DNA from: Marvania coccoides
Lineage: Eukaryota > Chlorophyta > Trebouxiophyceae > Chlorellales > Chlorellaceae
Direction of reading: 5' to 3'
DNA length: 64,000 nt
Assembly (NCBI GenBank): GCA_963854735.1
Contig: OY978098.1
Span: forward strand, 1,992,001 to 2,056,000
Part shown: piece by piece, positions 1 through 11,612 of the stretch
Layout: each line of letters begins with the position of its first letter
How positions within the stretch are numbered: position 1 is the stretch's first letter
Notes under the pieces: generated by a model
Told to the model about the DNA's origin: nothing
The model's input: the letters and a program-made list of their open reading frames with translations, nothing else
The model's database searches: none
Translations under genes and position numbers: made by a program

Positions 1-599
1 CCTCCCCCTCTCCGCCAATTTCAACTTTCTTTCTTCCTCCAGACACTATGACGTAATCTGCATTTTTTGGGTCGGTGTGCACCTCAATGCGCTGCTGGCA
101 GCAGGGGGCCTTCATCGAGAAGCTCCATATCTTGGTGGTGTGATAGGCCCCGATCTGCTTCTTTTCGGCGTTGAACCGCACGCCCTTGCCTATCAAGTGG
201 TTGCACCCGGCGCACCACACGTTGAAAGGCATTTCAAAGCGAATGATGAGGATGCCCTCGTGCAGCTTGCGGGCGCGGTCTCCCAATGCGCCGTGGGATC
301 CATGGTACTGCGCATAAGGAGGACAAAAGGGGGGTTATCAGTACTAATGGCGGAAAGAGAAAATTGTGACGCATGACGGAGTGATTTGTTGAGGGCTGGA
401 AGCTGCTGCACGGGGGCAAGTTCGCTGGAATGAGCCTCCATAAAGCTTGCAAAAACCCTAAAGACCATTAGGGAGTATGCTGTAACGGAGTGAATTTTAT
501 TTCCAGCTTCCTTACCTTGTTTCGGCTAGGTTCTTTGCTTGGGTCCCAGTCAGGGGGGTGGTAAAAGTTATCTGCGCGGGCTGCTGCAAGCGAAGACAT
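1..599 (-). CDS. CCDC130: CCDC130/YJU2B-like splicing factor, 3' end missing
   Basis: CWC16/YJU2-family protein; members act with the spliceosome in the nucleus. Exons read 5' to 3' on the minus strand: 516-599 and 307 down to the window edge, joined by a GTAAGG...CAG intron in phase 0. Exon 1 opens with [20 protein letters not shown], the family's usual start. Exon 2 contains [20 protein letters not shown], then [27 protein letters not shown] and [13 protein letters not shown], all family hallmarks. The first zinc-binding CxxC (CAGC) is intact. At the second CxxC the sequence reads KAPCC, so the first cysteine of that pair is displaced. The reading frame stays open to base 1 and the C-terminus is outside the window. 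Its start faces the start of the PRXL2-like gene 383 bp away. Confidence 0.85.
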
Positions 600-982
600 G
601 ACGCAGCCCCCTTGTTACTGCAATACACCGCCCGAAGAACAGCGCCCAGACCAAGCTGTCTGCACGTTGCGAAAGGGCCAATAGCGAAATATTTTTGAAA
701 TTACAGGTTCAATTAATTAACTTGCTGCTGTCCTTCTGGGGCTTTACCAACGAAACTTGAAGGATTTAAAAAAAAAAAAAAAAAGATTTGGCTTGTGTTT
801 CGCTCAAAGTGGGGTCAAGACAAACGCGTTGTATTTTCTAATATCATAAAAATGAAAATACGCTAACCATTTATGGGGGAAAAAACATTTATGAAAAAAA
901 AATCGCTGAGCATTTCCTCAGCGTTAGCTGTCCACAATCTCCCGCCGCGTTGCCCGGATTTCATTCAAAAAAATCATACGCC
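600..982. promoter_or_regulatory. divergent intergenic region
   Basis: Non-coding, AT-rich spacer between two divergent start codons, so it should hold the promoters of both genes. It includes a run of 17 A (768-784) and several T/A tracts. I see no clear TATA box or other named element. Confidence 0.4.
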
Positions 983-1681
983 ATGACGAATCTTTCTGAG
1001 AACCCAGCGGTAGCCAACGCTGTGCTAAAATCGGTAGATGGCACAGAGATTTCTGGACAACAGCTGTTCACTTCTCCTACGCTCATCGTTTGCCTGCGCC
1101 GCCCTGGTTGCCGTGAGTGACAATCTAGCTGATCATATCTGCAATCACAGCGTCTAATGCGCCTCTCTTTACCACCCAATTTTTCATCGACATTGACCGC
1201 CTGTCGACTTTCCATTCTACCCCCCCCCCCCCCCCCCCCCCCAGTACTGTGCAGGGAAGAGTCGCTGCTGATCTGGGGCGAGCGCGAGAAGTTCGAGGCG
1301 CTGGGCGTACGGCTTGTGACAATTCTGCACGAGTGGCGGGACGCTGAGGTCGCTGCCTACCACCCGGCCTACTGGGGCGGGGAGCTCTACTTTGACGAGG
1401 CCAAAGCCTTCCACGCGGCTGTACACGGCGGCAAGGTGAAGAAGGGCAACGTTCTGGACCTGCTCAACCCCTTTAGCCGTGCTTGGAAGAACATGAAGCG
1501 GGCCAAGGCCAGGAACACAGTGAAGGACTCCAACCTCACGGGCGATGGCCTCACACTGGGCGGGGTGATGGTGCTGTCCGCTGGCGGAAAGGTTGAGTAC
1601 TCGTTCCCTGAGGCCACCTTTGGCGACCACGCGCCCATGGAGGAGCTGCTGGAGGCGGCAAAGAAGGCAGCTGGCAAGTGA
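983..1681 (+). CDS. PRXL2/FAM213-like thioredoxin-fold protein (AhpC/TSA-like)
   Basis: Peroxiredoxin-like 2 family protein of about 188 residues. Exons 983-1112 and 1245-1681; the intron has a GTGAGT donor and a CAG acceptor in phase 1. The splice joins LIVCLRRPGC to LLCREESLLIW, rebuilding the family's CxxC redox centre (CLLC, about residues 43-46) right at the exon junction, which strongly supports the model. Downstream segments such as LGVRLVTILHEW and GGELYFDEAKAFHAAV fit the PRXL2 fold. Members are thiol-disulfide proteins, and some act as prostamide/prostaglandin F synthases in animals; the algal substrate is unknown. No clear targeting peptide is seen. The intron's polypyrimidine tract is an uninterrupted run of 23 C. 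Confidence 0.85.
1220..1242 (+). repeat. poly-C homopolymer (23 C) at a 3' splice site
   Basis: Uninterrupted run of 23 C immediately followed by the AG acceptor of the PRXL2-like intron. It takes the place of the usual mixed C/T polypyrimidine tract. Confidence 0.95.
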
Positions 1682-1867
1682 GGACGGTGGCTGGTTGGCT
1701 AGCTGATTGATAGCCAAATTTCATTCACATGTACCCCCATTCTGACGAATTCATTTCATTTTTGTCCTTCTTCTGCTGTCGGTGCTATATCTTTTGCTGT
1801 AAAACGAATCCGGAATATATTCAGCGGGTTATTATTGTTACAGAGTGCCTGACGGCGAGTAAAAAAT

Positions 1868-2838
1868 TTAACGGTAAGACTTCTGGTAGCGGGCACGAGC
1901 GCCGGGACCTCCGAACTTCTTGGGCTCGCAGCGGCGGGGGTCAGCGACCAGCAGGGTCCTGTCGTAGTTCAGCAGAATGCCCTTGATCTCGTTCTTGCTC
2001 TGCTCGTCGACGTCTGCACAAGTAGGAAAAGGAAAATTTAGGACCTCGAAAATGTATACATCTGCACAACCCTCGCATTCTCTCTCCCCCCAAGCCTGGT
2101 TTCCAACATTCGGCTACACTGCCAGCATATCTTTCTCCCCCCTCCCCCCCTCCTCCGCGCCTGCCTCTCCTCTCCTTTCCACCGCCCCCAACTTGATACT
2201 CACATTTCTGGTAGAAAGAGATCAGGCCCTTGGCAATCGCCTGCCTGATGGCGTAAGCCTGCGACACGCGGCCTCCACCCTTCACGCGCAGACGGATGTC
2301 CACGTTGGCGAAGCGCTGCTTGCCCAGCAAGAGGATGGGCTCCATGACCTTCCACCGCAGGGTGTCGGGCTGGATCAGCTCAAGGGGAGATCCATTCAGG
2401 CGGAGCTCGCCCTTTCCACGCTTTACGTATGCTACTGCCACCGCATTTTTCTGCACACGGAGAAGATGGACATAAAATGAGAAAATAAATAACTCGCATT
2501 ATGATTTTGCCCCCTGAACGCTGGGTGATTGCCCCTCCGCAACCCGTCGGCGCCTGGCTCCAGCCCCTCATGGGATCCGTCCCATGATGGCTCACAAGCA
2601 GGCGCCACACACAGGAAACAAAAAAATAAATCTCCATCCATGCCGCCAGCCGGGCAACCCCTCCATCCTTTTTACTTGCCTTGCGACCGAATGTTTGAAC
2701 CTGCATTATACCAATAAAAAAGGTGGGAACAGAACAGCGTTAAGGACCGGCTATGCGAATTCAATCATTTTTTGTGCAGCGAGCAAAAAAAATGGCAGGC
2801 GGCGCTGTTGTTTGCCGTCGTCTTACCGACTCCGTCAT
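1868..2838 (-). CDS. RPS16: 40S ribosomal protein S16 (uS9)
   Basis: Cytosolic small-subunit protein uS9, 141 residues (animal and plant forms about 146). Exons 5' to 3': 2827-2838, 2680-2700, 2204-2450, 1868-2013. The first coding exon is only 12 nt (MTES) and the second 21 nt (VQTFGRK); the third starts [14 protein letters not shown]. This rebuilds the plant-like N-terminus ESVQxFGRKK. The C-terminus ends RARYQKSYR, the conserved tail that reaches the decoding site. Intron 2 has a GC donor (AAG followed by GCAAGT); using the nearby GT instead would break the frame. A start at 2706 (MQVQTFGRK) is possible without exon 1, but the MTES-GTAAGA donor makes the four-exon form better. Confidence 0.93.
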
Positions 2839-3179
2839 TTTGACGCCTCCACAATCAGTTCAAAGAGGACGAGAACTTCGCTGAATGCTGGTTTTAGCCC
2901 AAGGTCGGCTCAAATTAATGCCAGGCAGCCCAGAAATGCTCCTCAAGTTACTCCTCAAAACCGGCCCCATTCGCTCTGCAAATCGTTCGGTCACAAGTCT
3001 GAAATTCACTGTGGACGCGCCAGACCACCCCTTTCGACTGTTTTTTCACACCAATCTCTCATCTTCTCTGCCCTCGAGGCACCACCCTCTTTGGCCTGAA
3101 ACCGTGGCTTTTCCCCATTAATTGTAAAATCCAGCCCGCAGCTTTTAGCACCCACAGAATCGGATCCAGCAGCGCGCAG
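2839..3179. promoter_or_regulatory. divergent spacer RPS16 / complex I subunit
   Basis: Non-coding 341 bp between two divergent start codons; presumed shared promoter region. No specific motif recognised. Confidence 0.35.
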
Positions 3180-3612
3180 ATGAGCGAGTCTACGTCAGCG
3201 CCCCCGCCCACCTCGGCGGTGCTCATGTCCATCTCCAAGCACATCGCCACCAAGTGCTCAAAGGTCAACAGAGCCTACATCGCATGCAAAGAGAACGACG
3301 CCAACCCCGAAAAATGCTTGCAAGAGGGAGACGCAGTGACAGGCTGCGTGGTTGACCTGTACGTCGATTTTTTTGATAACCTTTTTGTATTTTTATGGCT
3401 CAGAAACAGCAAGTTTTTGCGGGTAATGAGGCGCGTTGTCTAATTTTATTCTTTTCCCCCCTTCTCTTCCATGCAAATGCAGGCTGAGGGAGCTGAACGC
3501 CAAGTGCCCGACGCAGCTCAAGGCCTACTGCGAGTGCATGGACTACTACAGCAACCGCTTCACCAAGTGCCGCAAGGAGCAGAAAGAGTTCGAGGAGGCG
3601 TGCCCGGTGTAG
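3180..3612 (+). CDS. NDUFA8: NDUFA8-like CHCH subunit of mitochondrial complex I
   Basis: Small cysteine-rich protein of 102 residues, homologous to the 19-kDa (PGIV/NDUFA8) accessory subunit of NADH:ubiquinone oxidoreductase, held in the intermembrane space by disulfides. Exons 3180-3358 and 3483-3612, intron GTACGT...CAG, phase 2, joining VVDL to LRELNAKCP. Two clear Cx9C arms lie in the first half (CSKVNRAYIAC and CLQEGDAVTGC), followed by more cysteines in CPTQLKAYCECMDYYSNRF and CRKEQKEFEEAC, the double-CHCH pattern of NDUFA8. The family imports by the MIA40 route without a cleavable presequence, and none is seen here. Confidence 0.85.
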
Positions 3613-3867
3613 TAAGATCACGACAAATAAGAATTTACATTGTTTTGATTGTTCGTTTCATTGTATAAATTGTTTAACACACGTCTACTGAGGGAGAGAG
3701 GAGAAAGAAAATAAAAGTGCTGCTGGCGGTGCACCCTTCACGCCTCAGGCGCTGCTATCATTTGTGCTCGCCTGCCACAGCTCGAAATGGGCCCTCGTTC
3801 CATATATTATATTACTACCTAGCAAAATAATAAACATCGCTCTCTCACGAAGACTCTCTCTCTCTCC

Positions 3868-5992
3868 CTAAGGCTCGTCATCAGACGCCAAATCAGACCA
3901 CCGCACGCCGTACTTCGCCGCCAGGTAGTGCGCCCCCACAGGGCCCCTGGAACCGTACGGGTACAGCTCCGGCTGCACCCCCTTGCTCTCAATCTCCTCC
4001 AGCACCGGGGTAAACTTCTGCCAAGCCACCTCCAACTCGTCTGCGCGAATGAACAGCCGCCGATCCCCGTTGATGCAGTCCAGGATGAGCCGCTCGTAGG
4101 CGTCGGGCAGCTGGCTGGCGTACCGCGCCTTGTACGTTAGATCCAGTCGCGTGGTGTCAATACGCAGCCCCAGCCCCGGCACCTTGTTGTTAACCTTCAG
4201 GTAGATGGCTTCATCGGGCTGGATGCGGATGACCAGCTCGTTGGTGGCGGCGTCCAGGTCCACACCCAGCTTGTTGCGGTAAAGATTGCCCGGCACGTGG
4301 CGGAACTGCACCCGAATCTCAGCCACCCGCGAGTGCAGCGCCTTGCCCGCCTTGAGCAAGAACGGCACGCCGTCCCACCGGGCGTTGTTGATGAACACCG
4401 CGCACGCCGCAAACGTCGGCGTCAACGACCCCGGCGGCACTGTTTTGTCGTCCAAGTACCCCGGCAGGGTGGTGCCTCGTGTGGTGCGGGAGCGGTACTG
4501 CCCCATCACTACGTCCTCCAGCTTCACTACTCCCATGTTCTTCAGCACCTTGACCTTCTCGTCGCGAATGTCTTCAGCGCCCAGGCTGGCGGGCTGCTCC
4601 ATGGCAAACAGCGCCAGGATCTGCAGCAGATGGTTCTGGATGACGTCCCGGATGATGCCGTACTGGTCAAAGTACCCGCCGCGGCCCTCGGTGCCGAAGT
4701 TCTCAGAGAAGATGACCTGCACGGAGCGAATGAACTGGCGCGACCACAGCGGCTCAAACACGAGGTTGGCAAATCGCAGCACGGTGAGGTTCTCGATGAG
4801 CTCCTTGCCCAGGTAGTGGTCGATGCGGTAGATCTGGTCCTCGGAGAGGTGCTCGTACAGCGCTTTGGAGAGCGCCTTGAAGGAGTTGAGGTCCCGGCCA
4901 AAGGGCTTTTCCACGATCATTCGAGTCCAGCCGGTGGCGGAGGAGGCGGCCTTGGAGGCGGCGCCCGCGACGGCGGTGAAGATGTTGGGAGGGATGGAGA
5001 GGTAGAAGAGGCGGTCGGCAGAGGGGAGGGGGGCCTCGTGGGCGGCCATGAGCTGCGCCAGCGAGGCGAAGTCATCTTCGCTGTCGTACTGCCCAGGCTG
5101 GTAGAAGCAGCGCGCCAGGAAGGTCTCCATCTTTTCGCCGCAGTCGGAAGCACCGGTGCTGCATTGCAACGGGGGAGGGGGCAGCAAAATAAGCATGTTT
5201 GGCATTTGGAGGCGAAATAATATACAGAGATAAAATAAAAGGAGGGATAAAAAGAGAAAAGCAAGGAGAGCAGAGAAACTTGAAGATATTTCTTTCCACT
5301 AAAATAGAAAAATGAGTCCTCACCCGTCGAAATCAATTCTGCAGGTCAGGTTGGCTGCGATCATGTCCCTGAACTCTGCGTCCGTCATCTTGGACCGCGC
5401 GTATCCAAACACGGTAAAGTGCGCGGGCAGCATGTCCTGGTAGTGCAGCGCAAACAGCGCCGGAAAGATTTTCTTCTTGGCGAGGTCGCCCGAGGCGCCC
5501 ACCACGCAGATGGACAGAGCTGACTTGTCCCAGTTCTCCTCCTGGAGGCCATACACGCCCATATTCTGGAAGGAGGGGCTGGGAATGCAGTTGGTGGCGG
5601 CGATGGAGGGCGGCAGGGCGGCGGCGGGCACTGCGAGCGGGGAGGCCAAAATACATCATGTTAAAGGGGCGGGGAGGGGGTGGAGCGATGCTCAAACTGC
5701 TCTTGACTCACCGGCAGGTCGAGTGGGCTTGGTATCGGGCGCCTTGGGCGCAGACCTGCCAACAAAATAAATAAAGAGGTGAGTAAGATGAGAGCTTGTT
5801 CGGCCTCAAACCTCGAAACTTTATATGGTTTCAGAGGCTGAATCGCTGTGATGATTTGTGTCCATACCTCACAGGGCCCGCCTGTGCCCTGGCACGCAGC
5901 GAATGGCGTGGATGCGATGTTCGAATGTGAACAGGTCGAGTTTTTGGCAACTGCGCCGAGAAAGGCCCCGCGAAGGGCATCTTGGCCATCAT
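3868..5992 (-). CDS. G6PD: glucose-6-phosphate 1-dehydrogenase, plastid type
   Basis: First enzyme of the oxidative pentose phosphate pathway (glucose-6-phosphate + NADP+ to 6-phosphogluconolactone + NADPH), 588 residues. Exons 5' to 3': 5868-5992, 5712-5755, 5324-5630, 3868-5158. Exons 1-2 encode an Arg/Ser-rich, Asp/Glu-poor leader ([14 protein letters not shown]...) typical of a plastid transit peptide. The coenzyme motif [10 protein letters not shown], the EKPFGRD segment and the active-site motif RIDHYLGKE are present. Two cysteines, about C153 and C165 (LTCRID...SDCGEKM), match the thioredoxin-regulated pair of plant plastid isoforms, so light-dependent inactivation is likely; the spacing between them is longer than usual. 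It converges on the complex I subunit gene with a 255-bp spacer. Confidence 0.95.
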
Positions 5993-6219
5993 ATTGTGTA
6001 GTTTATATTACAAAAACCATAAAATCAATCGCACACATTAAATTCCTACGCAGGGCGAATTGAGCGCGCAGGCCATTTCACTCAGTTCAAATTGAGGTGC
6101 CTCTGAGGGGCTGCTGAGGATGCAACCATCTGAACGGTCTAGACCCTACGCGGGCACGGCGTTGGTCAGCCCATCAGCCCCCAACAGCGCTTGTTGGCAG
6201 CCTGGAAGATGCCTCTCCA

Positions 6220-8125
6220 TCAATCCCCGCCATCAGGCTCAGTCCGCTGCCGCTTCGCCTCCCTCCCTCCCGCAAACAACACCCGCTCGAACGCAGGATC
6301 CAGGCCTTTGCCTAGGGTTTGCTCTTCCTCGTTGCCCTGCGCCTGCGCTGAGCGGAAGCGCCGCCAGGCAGCGGGCTTCAAGGCCCTCGGCGCCCGTTGG
6401 TACTCACTACTGCCAACCAACGCCTCTTCCACTGCCGCCTCCGCTTCGCCCCACTCCCAGCACGACGGCAACTCTGCCCGGCGTGCCATCAACAGCTTCA
6501 CGAGGGCATCAGAGGTGGCAGAGGCGAGGGAATCTACGCGTTCTTGGAAGAAGTGTTCAGCGGTGCGGTGGGCCAGCAGGGGGTGCGTGGCGCGGCCCTG
6601 GGGGTCGCGCTGTAGCCGGGGCCACGCATCTGACCAATCTTCCCCTGGGTCCCGCACTGCCTCGGCCAGCAGAGTCTTGAAATTGGCCACGGCATCAGCC
6701 TCGCCAGCCTATAGATTAAAACGGAAGAGGATGGCAAAAATTTGTTCATTTTGAGGTGAATTTTCAACAAATAAATTCAAAAATTAAGACAGCTAACTGT
6801 GATGTACAGAGAAACTTGCCTTCCTCTGCCGCTCCTCTCCTGCGTGGCGCTCGTGCCGTGCCCTCCTCTCCGCCTTCTCTCTGACCTCTTCCACCCGCCT
6901 CAGCGCCTGCACGTGCGCGTCAAACAGCGCCTCCCGCCTCATACCGCTCTTCACGTCCTCAAACCGAGGGTCAGAGCTCAGGTCCTTCTCAATCCTTCGC
7001 CACCGAGCCTCGGAGGCCGTCACCCGCTCCTGCAGCAGGGCCTTGAACCCATCCTCTGCCTCTCTTTCTTTAAATCCCCCCATTTTTTCCTTTTTAGCGG
7101 GTTCTTTGCTTTTCTGCTCCTCCTTGGCCTGCCCCACCTCCGAGCAGAAGGCCTCAAATTCGCTCCTCCGGCGGTTTGGTGGCAGCACAGCGAACCTCGA
7201 GTCGCCTTGCAGCTGCGGCAGCACCTTTTCGTAGCGAGAGAACGAGTGCACCCCCTTCTCTGCCAGAAGCGCTCGAAACGCCGCCTCAGGCCGCTTCTCC
7301 GCCACCTCCTGCTGCGGCGGTTGCTGCAGCGTTGCCGACGGTGGCACCGCCTTCTCCCCGCTGGGCTGCGCCGCCTCAGGGAGCGCGATGTCGTCCTCCG
7401 TGAAGCTCACGTCAAAGTCATCCTCCACCTGCTGCATCACTTGCGTCTGAGCAGCTCCGCCGCCGCCGCTCCCCGCCGTCAGCATAAAATGCCCCGCATA
7501 CAGCGGGGCAACCACCGCCCCGCTGGCCTTAGCTCGCTCCAGCATCTTCGCCCGCACGGGGTCCAGCGGCGGCGGCGCGCGGGGCGCTAGCCGCACCTCT
7601 TTTGGCTTCTGCCACACACCCTGCCCGGTTTTATTGTTGTGCCAAAACACTTGCCCCGTGTCGGTCTTCACTTCCAGCCAGTCAGTACCCAGCACAGGAG
7701 TGGATGACACAGGCTTGGGCAAGGGAGCGCCAGGCCTGGGGGCGATCTGCTCCCCCCAGGGCGGGGGACCCCTCCCTGGAAAGCCTCGGCCTGGGGGTGG
7801 GCGAGCGCCGCCTCCGGGGTGGAGCAGCCACGGCGGCGGCATTCCTGCCATTCCTCCTGGCGGCATCATCCCAGGGGGCATCATGCCTGGTGGGGGCCCA
7901 AACGAGGGCCATCCTCCGCCTGGGGGACGAAACGGCGGGGGGCCAGGGGGCCTGCAAGAAGGTAAATTAGGGTGGGAGCGGAGGTGAGCGGTGCCTGCGG
8001 TGTGGTGAATGCTGGGCAATGCAGGGGGCGTGCCTGAATGGTGGGGGCCCTGGGGGCGGTAGAGGGTTTCCATGCGGAGGTTGCGGGGGGTTGGAGGCGT
8101 CGGGAGCCTCGCCTGGGGTGTTCAT
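6220..8125 (-). CDS. WW and FF domain protein, TCERG1/PRP40C-like
   Basis: Nuclear factor linking transcription elongation and splicing. Proposed exons 5' to 3': 8034-8125, 6820-7951, 6220-6708 (570 residues). Order: Pro/Gly/Met-rich N-terminus, one WW domain (TDWLEVKTDTGQVFWHN...VWQKP), an acidic linker, then FF repeats beginning EAAFRALLAEKG, EDGFKALLQERV and VANFKTLLAEAV. FF repeats follow TCERG1 more closely than PRP40. The last intron is GC-AG (AAG then GCAAGT; acceptor TAG), phase 0. The first intron is also best read as GC-AG (CAG then GCACGC): it joins PPPGPPPFR to PPGPPPFRPPGG and ends in a good CTAAT...TTGCAG acceptor. Alternatively, translation starts at 8073 (METLYRPQ) with no first intron. 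The C-terminal RREAKRQRTE-like stretch may be a nuclear localisation signal. Confidence 0.75.
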
Positions 8126-8369
8126 ATGTCGATGATTTTTCAAAATTTGTGCGGGGGTGGGCAGCTTTTATCGCTCAAAGTCTGCAGCATGGTGTTGACT
8201 TTGCATTTAATAATGGCCACTGTCTGGCGCTGTAGATCGTCCACGAGCGAAAGCAAGCTCGGGTCTCGACTTTCTTCCCAGCAGCTGCACCAAAACGCAG
8301 CATTCGCCGTCTCCTGTGCCGTAATTTCACTTTTGTCGTGTGCCCTTGAACCCAGTCCGCAATCCCAAG

Positions 8370-9243
<874 letters not shown>

Positions 9244-9641
9244 AGCAGCCAGCGCAGCAGTTTTTTCGTGTGTATATGATGGGGCGGAAATCCCGCTCTC
9301 GGGCTCAGTTTCGTGTAAAAAGGAACCATGGATGCTTGTTGGGTTACAAATCTTCGGAACAAAACTAAGACAGAAAAAAAAGAAAGCAGAAAAAGCTAGA
9401 AAAATAACTGGAATTAGAAGAAAAAAAGTATCAAAGCTGCGGGCGGGGTTATATTATTATTGGTGGGGTGCTAAACAATGCTGCTGAAAAAACAAGGGGG
9501 GAAGAGGAGAGGAGGTGGGCGTGCATCGACATTCAAAAATTATTCAAGCAATTATTCATTTCCTTCTCTCCTCAACCTCAATGTAGAAGAAAACCACGCC
9601 ACCGCTGTCGACCAATCTTCAGGGCCTGACCTCTCCCTCGC
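9244..9641. other. convergent intergenic spacer
   Basis: Tail-to-tail spacer of about 400 bp between NAC alpha and the GT49 gene; A-rich and purine-rich (9361-9440). A TGTAA element, the usual green-algal polyadenylation signal, lies about 70 bp after the NAC stop. No gene seen. Confidence 0.4.
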
Positions 9642-11068
9642 TCAGCCCCTTGCCTCCTCCGCCCACTCGCTGATGTGGTTGATCTGCGGCACGATGGGCC
9701 CCACCACGTGCTTCCCGCACGAGTACATCGACGCTGGGATGTAGGTGTTGGACTCCAGGCCCTCCTTCACCTGGCGGTACAGCTCGGCCAGCTGGTCCCA
9801 CAGCCCGGTCTTGTGGGTCACCTTCCAGGTGCGCGCGCGCGGGTGGGGGGAGTGCACCACGAACGCCCGCGGGTGCACCACAAACTGCAGGCCCAGATTG
9901 GCCAGGTGCAGCAAGTGCACGACCTTGTTCTTGCGGTACCCCACAAACCGCTCGTCTGTCCACGGCACGAACTTACGGGCCACCAAGACGTAGGGCTCGA
10001 AGCCCTCCTCGTAGCGGATGCGGTACGGCCTGGAGGCCACCAGCCACTTTCGGAAGTCGGTGGCGCGGTGCCCAGCCTTGTAGCGGTCGGTGTGGAACGG
10101 CTTGATGCGGCCGTCCCAGAACATGATGGCGGCGGCGTCTTTGCCGCGGGTCACCGCCTCGCGCGCCACCTCCACGCCCACCTCTCCCGAGTCCCCAGTC
10201 TCGTAGGCCGGCAGCACGATGGCGGACCCCGCGTTGACCGCCGTCAGCAGCGACTCGTACTTGCCTGGCTGGCGCATCAGCTCCGACAGCTCCGCGGCGG
10301 GCCAGAAGTCGACGTCCAGCAGCAAGATGACGTCGGTGCGGGCGTTGGCGATGGCCCGGTTGCGCATGGCGTTGACTGGGTACAGCGCCGACAGCCAGAT
10401 ACTCTCCACGCTGTGGCTCACCAGCTGCAGGTCCAGCTTGCACAGGCTCTTGGCCTCCGCCAGGCGGTGGAACTCCTGGAACTTCTCGCGGATGATGTCC
10501 ATGGGCGTCAGCTGCGGGTCCTGGTTGGAGTTGAGCTCCACCGTCACCGCCTTGCCGTTCACCAGCGCGATGTAGACCGCCGCGGAGATGACGCCGTTCC
10601 ATACGTCGCACTGCCCCTCCAGCATGTACAGCCGCTCGAAGGACAGCTGCGTGACTAGAGTCACGTCTGACGCCGACCGAGGCTTGCTGGTGTCCAGGAT
10701 CTGCTCGATTTTCAGCTGCGGCAGCTCCGCCACGATGGCGGGGTCCTCCTGCTTCTGCTTGCATAGGTACAGCTCGTCCGTGGTGGGCCGCTTGGCGGAA
10801 ATTTGGGAGGCTTGGGTGCGGGCGGGGCGGGCCTGCAAGGTCCCGCCGCTGCGAGGGTTCTGCGTGCTGGCTGGCAGGTCGCGCGCTGCTTCTGCCACTC
10901 CACACTGCAGGTGTAGTGGGGTTGGAGTGAGAAATGGTGAGAATGGGGCAGGGGACACGACGGAGAGGTGAAAAATATGAACATCTATAGCATCGATCTC
11001 ACAAAAAGTGCTAGCAACGCCAGCAAGCTAAAGAGCTGCTGCGGCCGTTGTAATGTCAACAACTTCAT
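9642..11068 (-). CDS. LARGE-like glycosyltransferase, GT49 family, type II membrane protein
   Basis: Putative Golgi glycosyltransferase of 442 residues. Exons 5' to 3': 11003-11068 and 9642-10904, intron GTGAGA...CAG, phase 0. Exon 1 encodes MKLLTLQRPQQLFSLLALLA, continuing to a Leu/Ala-rich signal anchor, so the protein is predicted to be type II. The catalytic part follows GT49: LSFERLYMLEGQCDVWNGVI, TDVILLLDVDFWPAAELSEL with a DxD-type metal/nucleotide-sugar motif (DVD), the stretch from RIRYEEGFEPYVL to RKFVPWTDERFVGYRKNK, and FVVHPRAFVVHSPHPRA. Animal LARGE carries a GT8 plus a GT49 domain; this protein has only the GT49-like half. The acceptor glycan in algae is unknown. The 544-bp 5' spacer is shared with SMC4. 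Confidence 0.82.
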
Positions 11069-11612
11069 TGCGATGAATGTGTGTGGGGTAGATGAGGCGA
11101 CAGGCGACTGGTTTCACGAGAAAAGTCGTCTTGCCACTACGGTGAAATGAAAAAAAAAGCTTCGGCCCCAACCGCTGATGCGCAACAACGGGGAGAATGG
11201 GGGGCAGCCGGAGGTGCGGTACCCCTGGAAACGGCCGGCACTTGCTAGGAAATCGCTAGGAAGCAGCGGGCGCTGCAGTCGTAGCGCAGAAAAAACAAGA
11301 CAGCAAATCTTAAACGTGCGGGTGATGCTTCAACACGAGCGCATCTGCCATGGTTACTGCTTCATGTGATGGCGGGAGTTCATACCGGCTAATAATTTAA
11401 TCTGATTGTTGCTGTACGCGTTGGGCCAGCTAGACCTTGCGAAAGCTCGATTTTTTTCTTTTTCCGCTCAAAACCGTTGCAGCTGCTTCCTATAGCTGCC
11501 GTTGCGTGCACTGATCACCAACAAATAATTAAATTTATACCTTCTCAATATTGAAGCGCGTGCAACTGCCCTGCCACTGTTTAGCCGAGGGGCATTGCAA
11601 CCGTTCTCCACA
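11069..11612. promoter_or_regulatory. divergent spacer GT49 / SMC4
   Basis: Non-coding 544 bp between two divergent starts; presumed promoter region for both genes. The distal half is AT-rich. No motif assigned. Confidence 0.35.
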
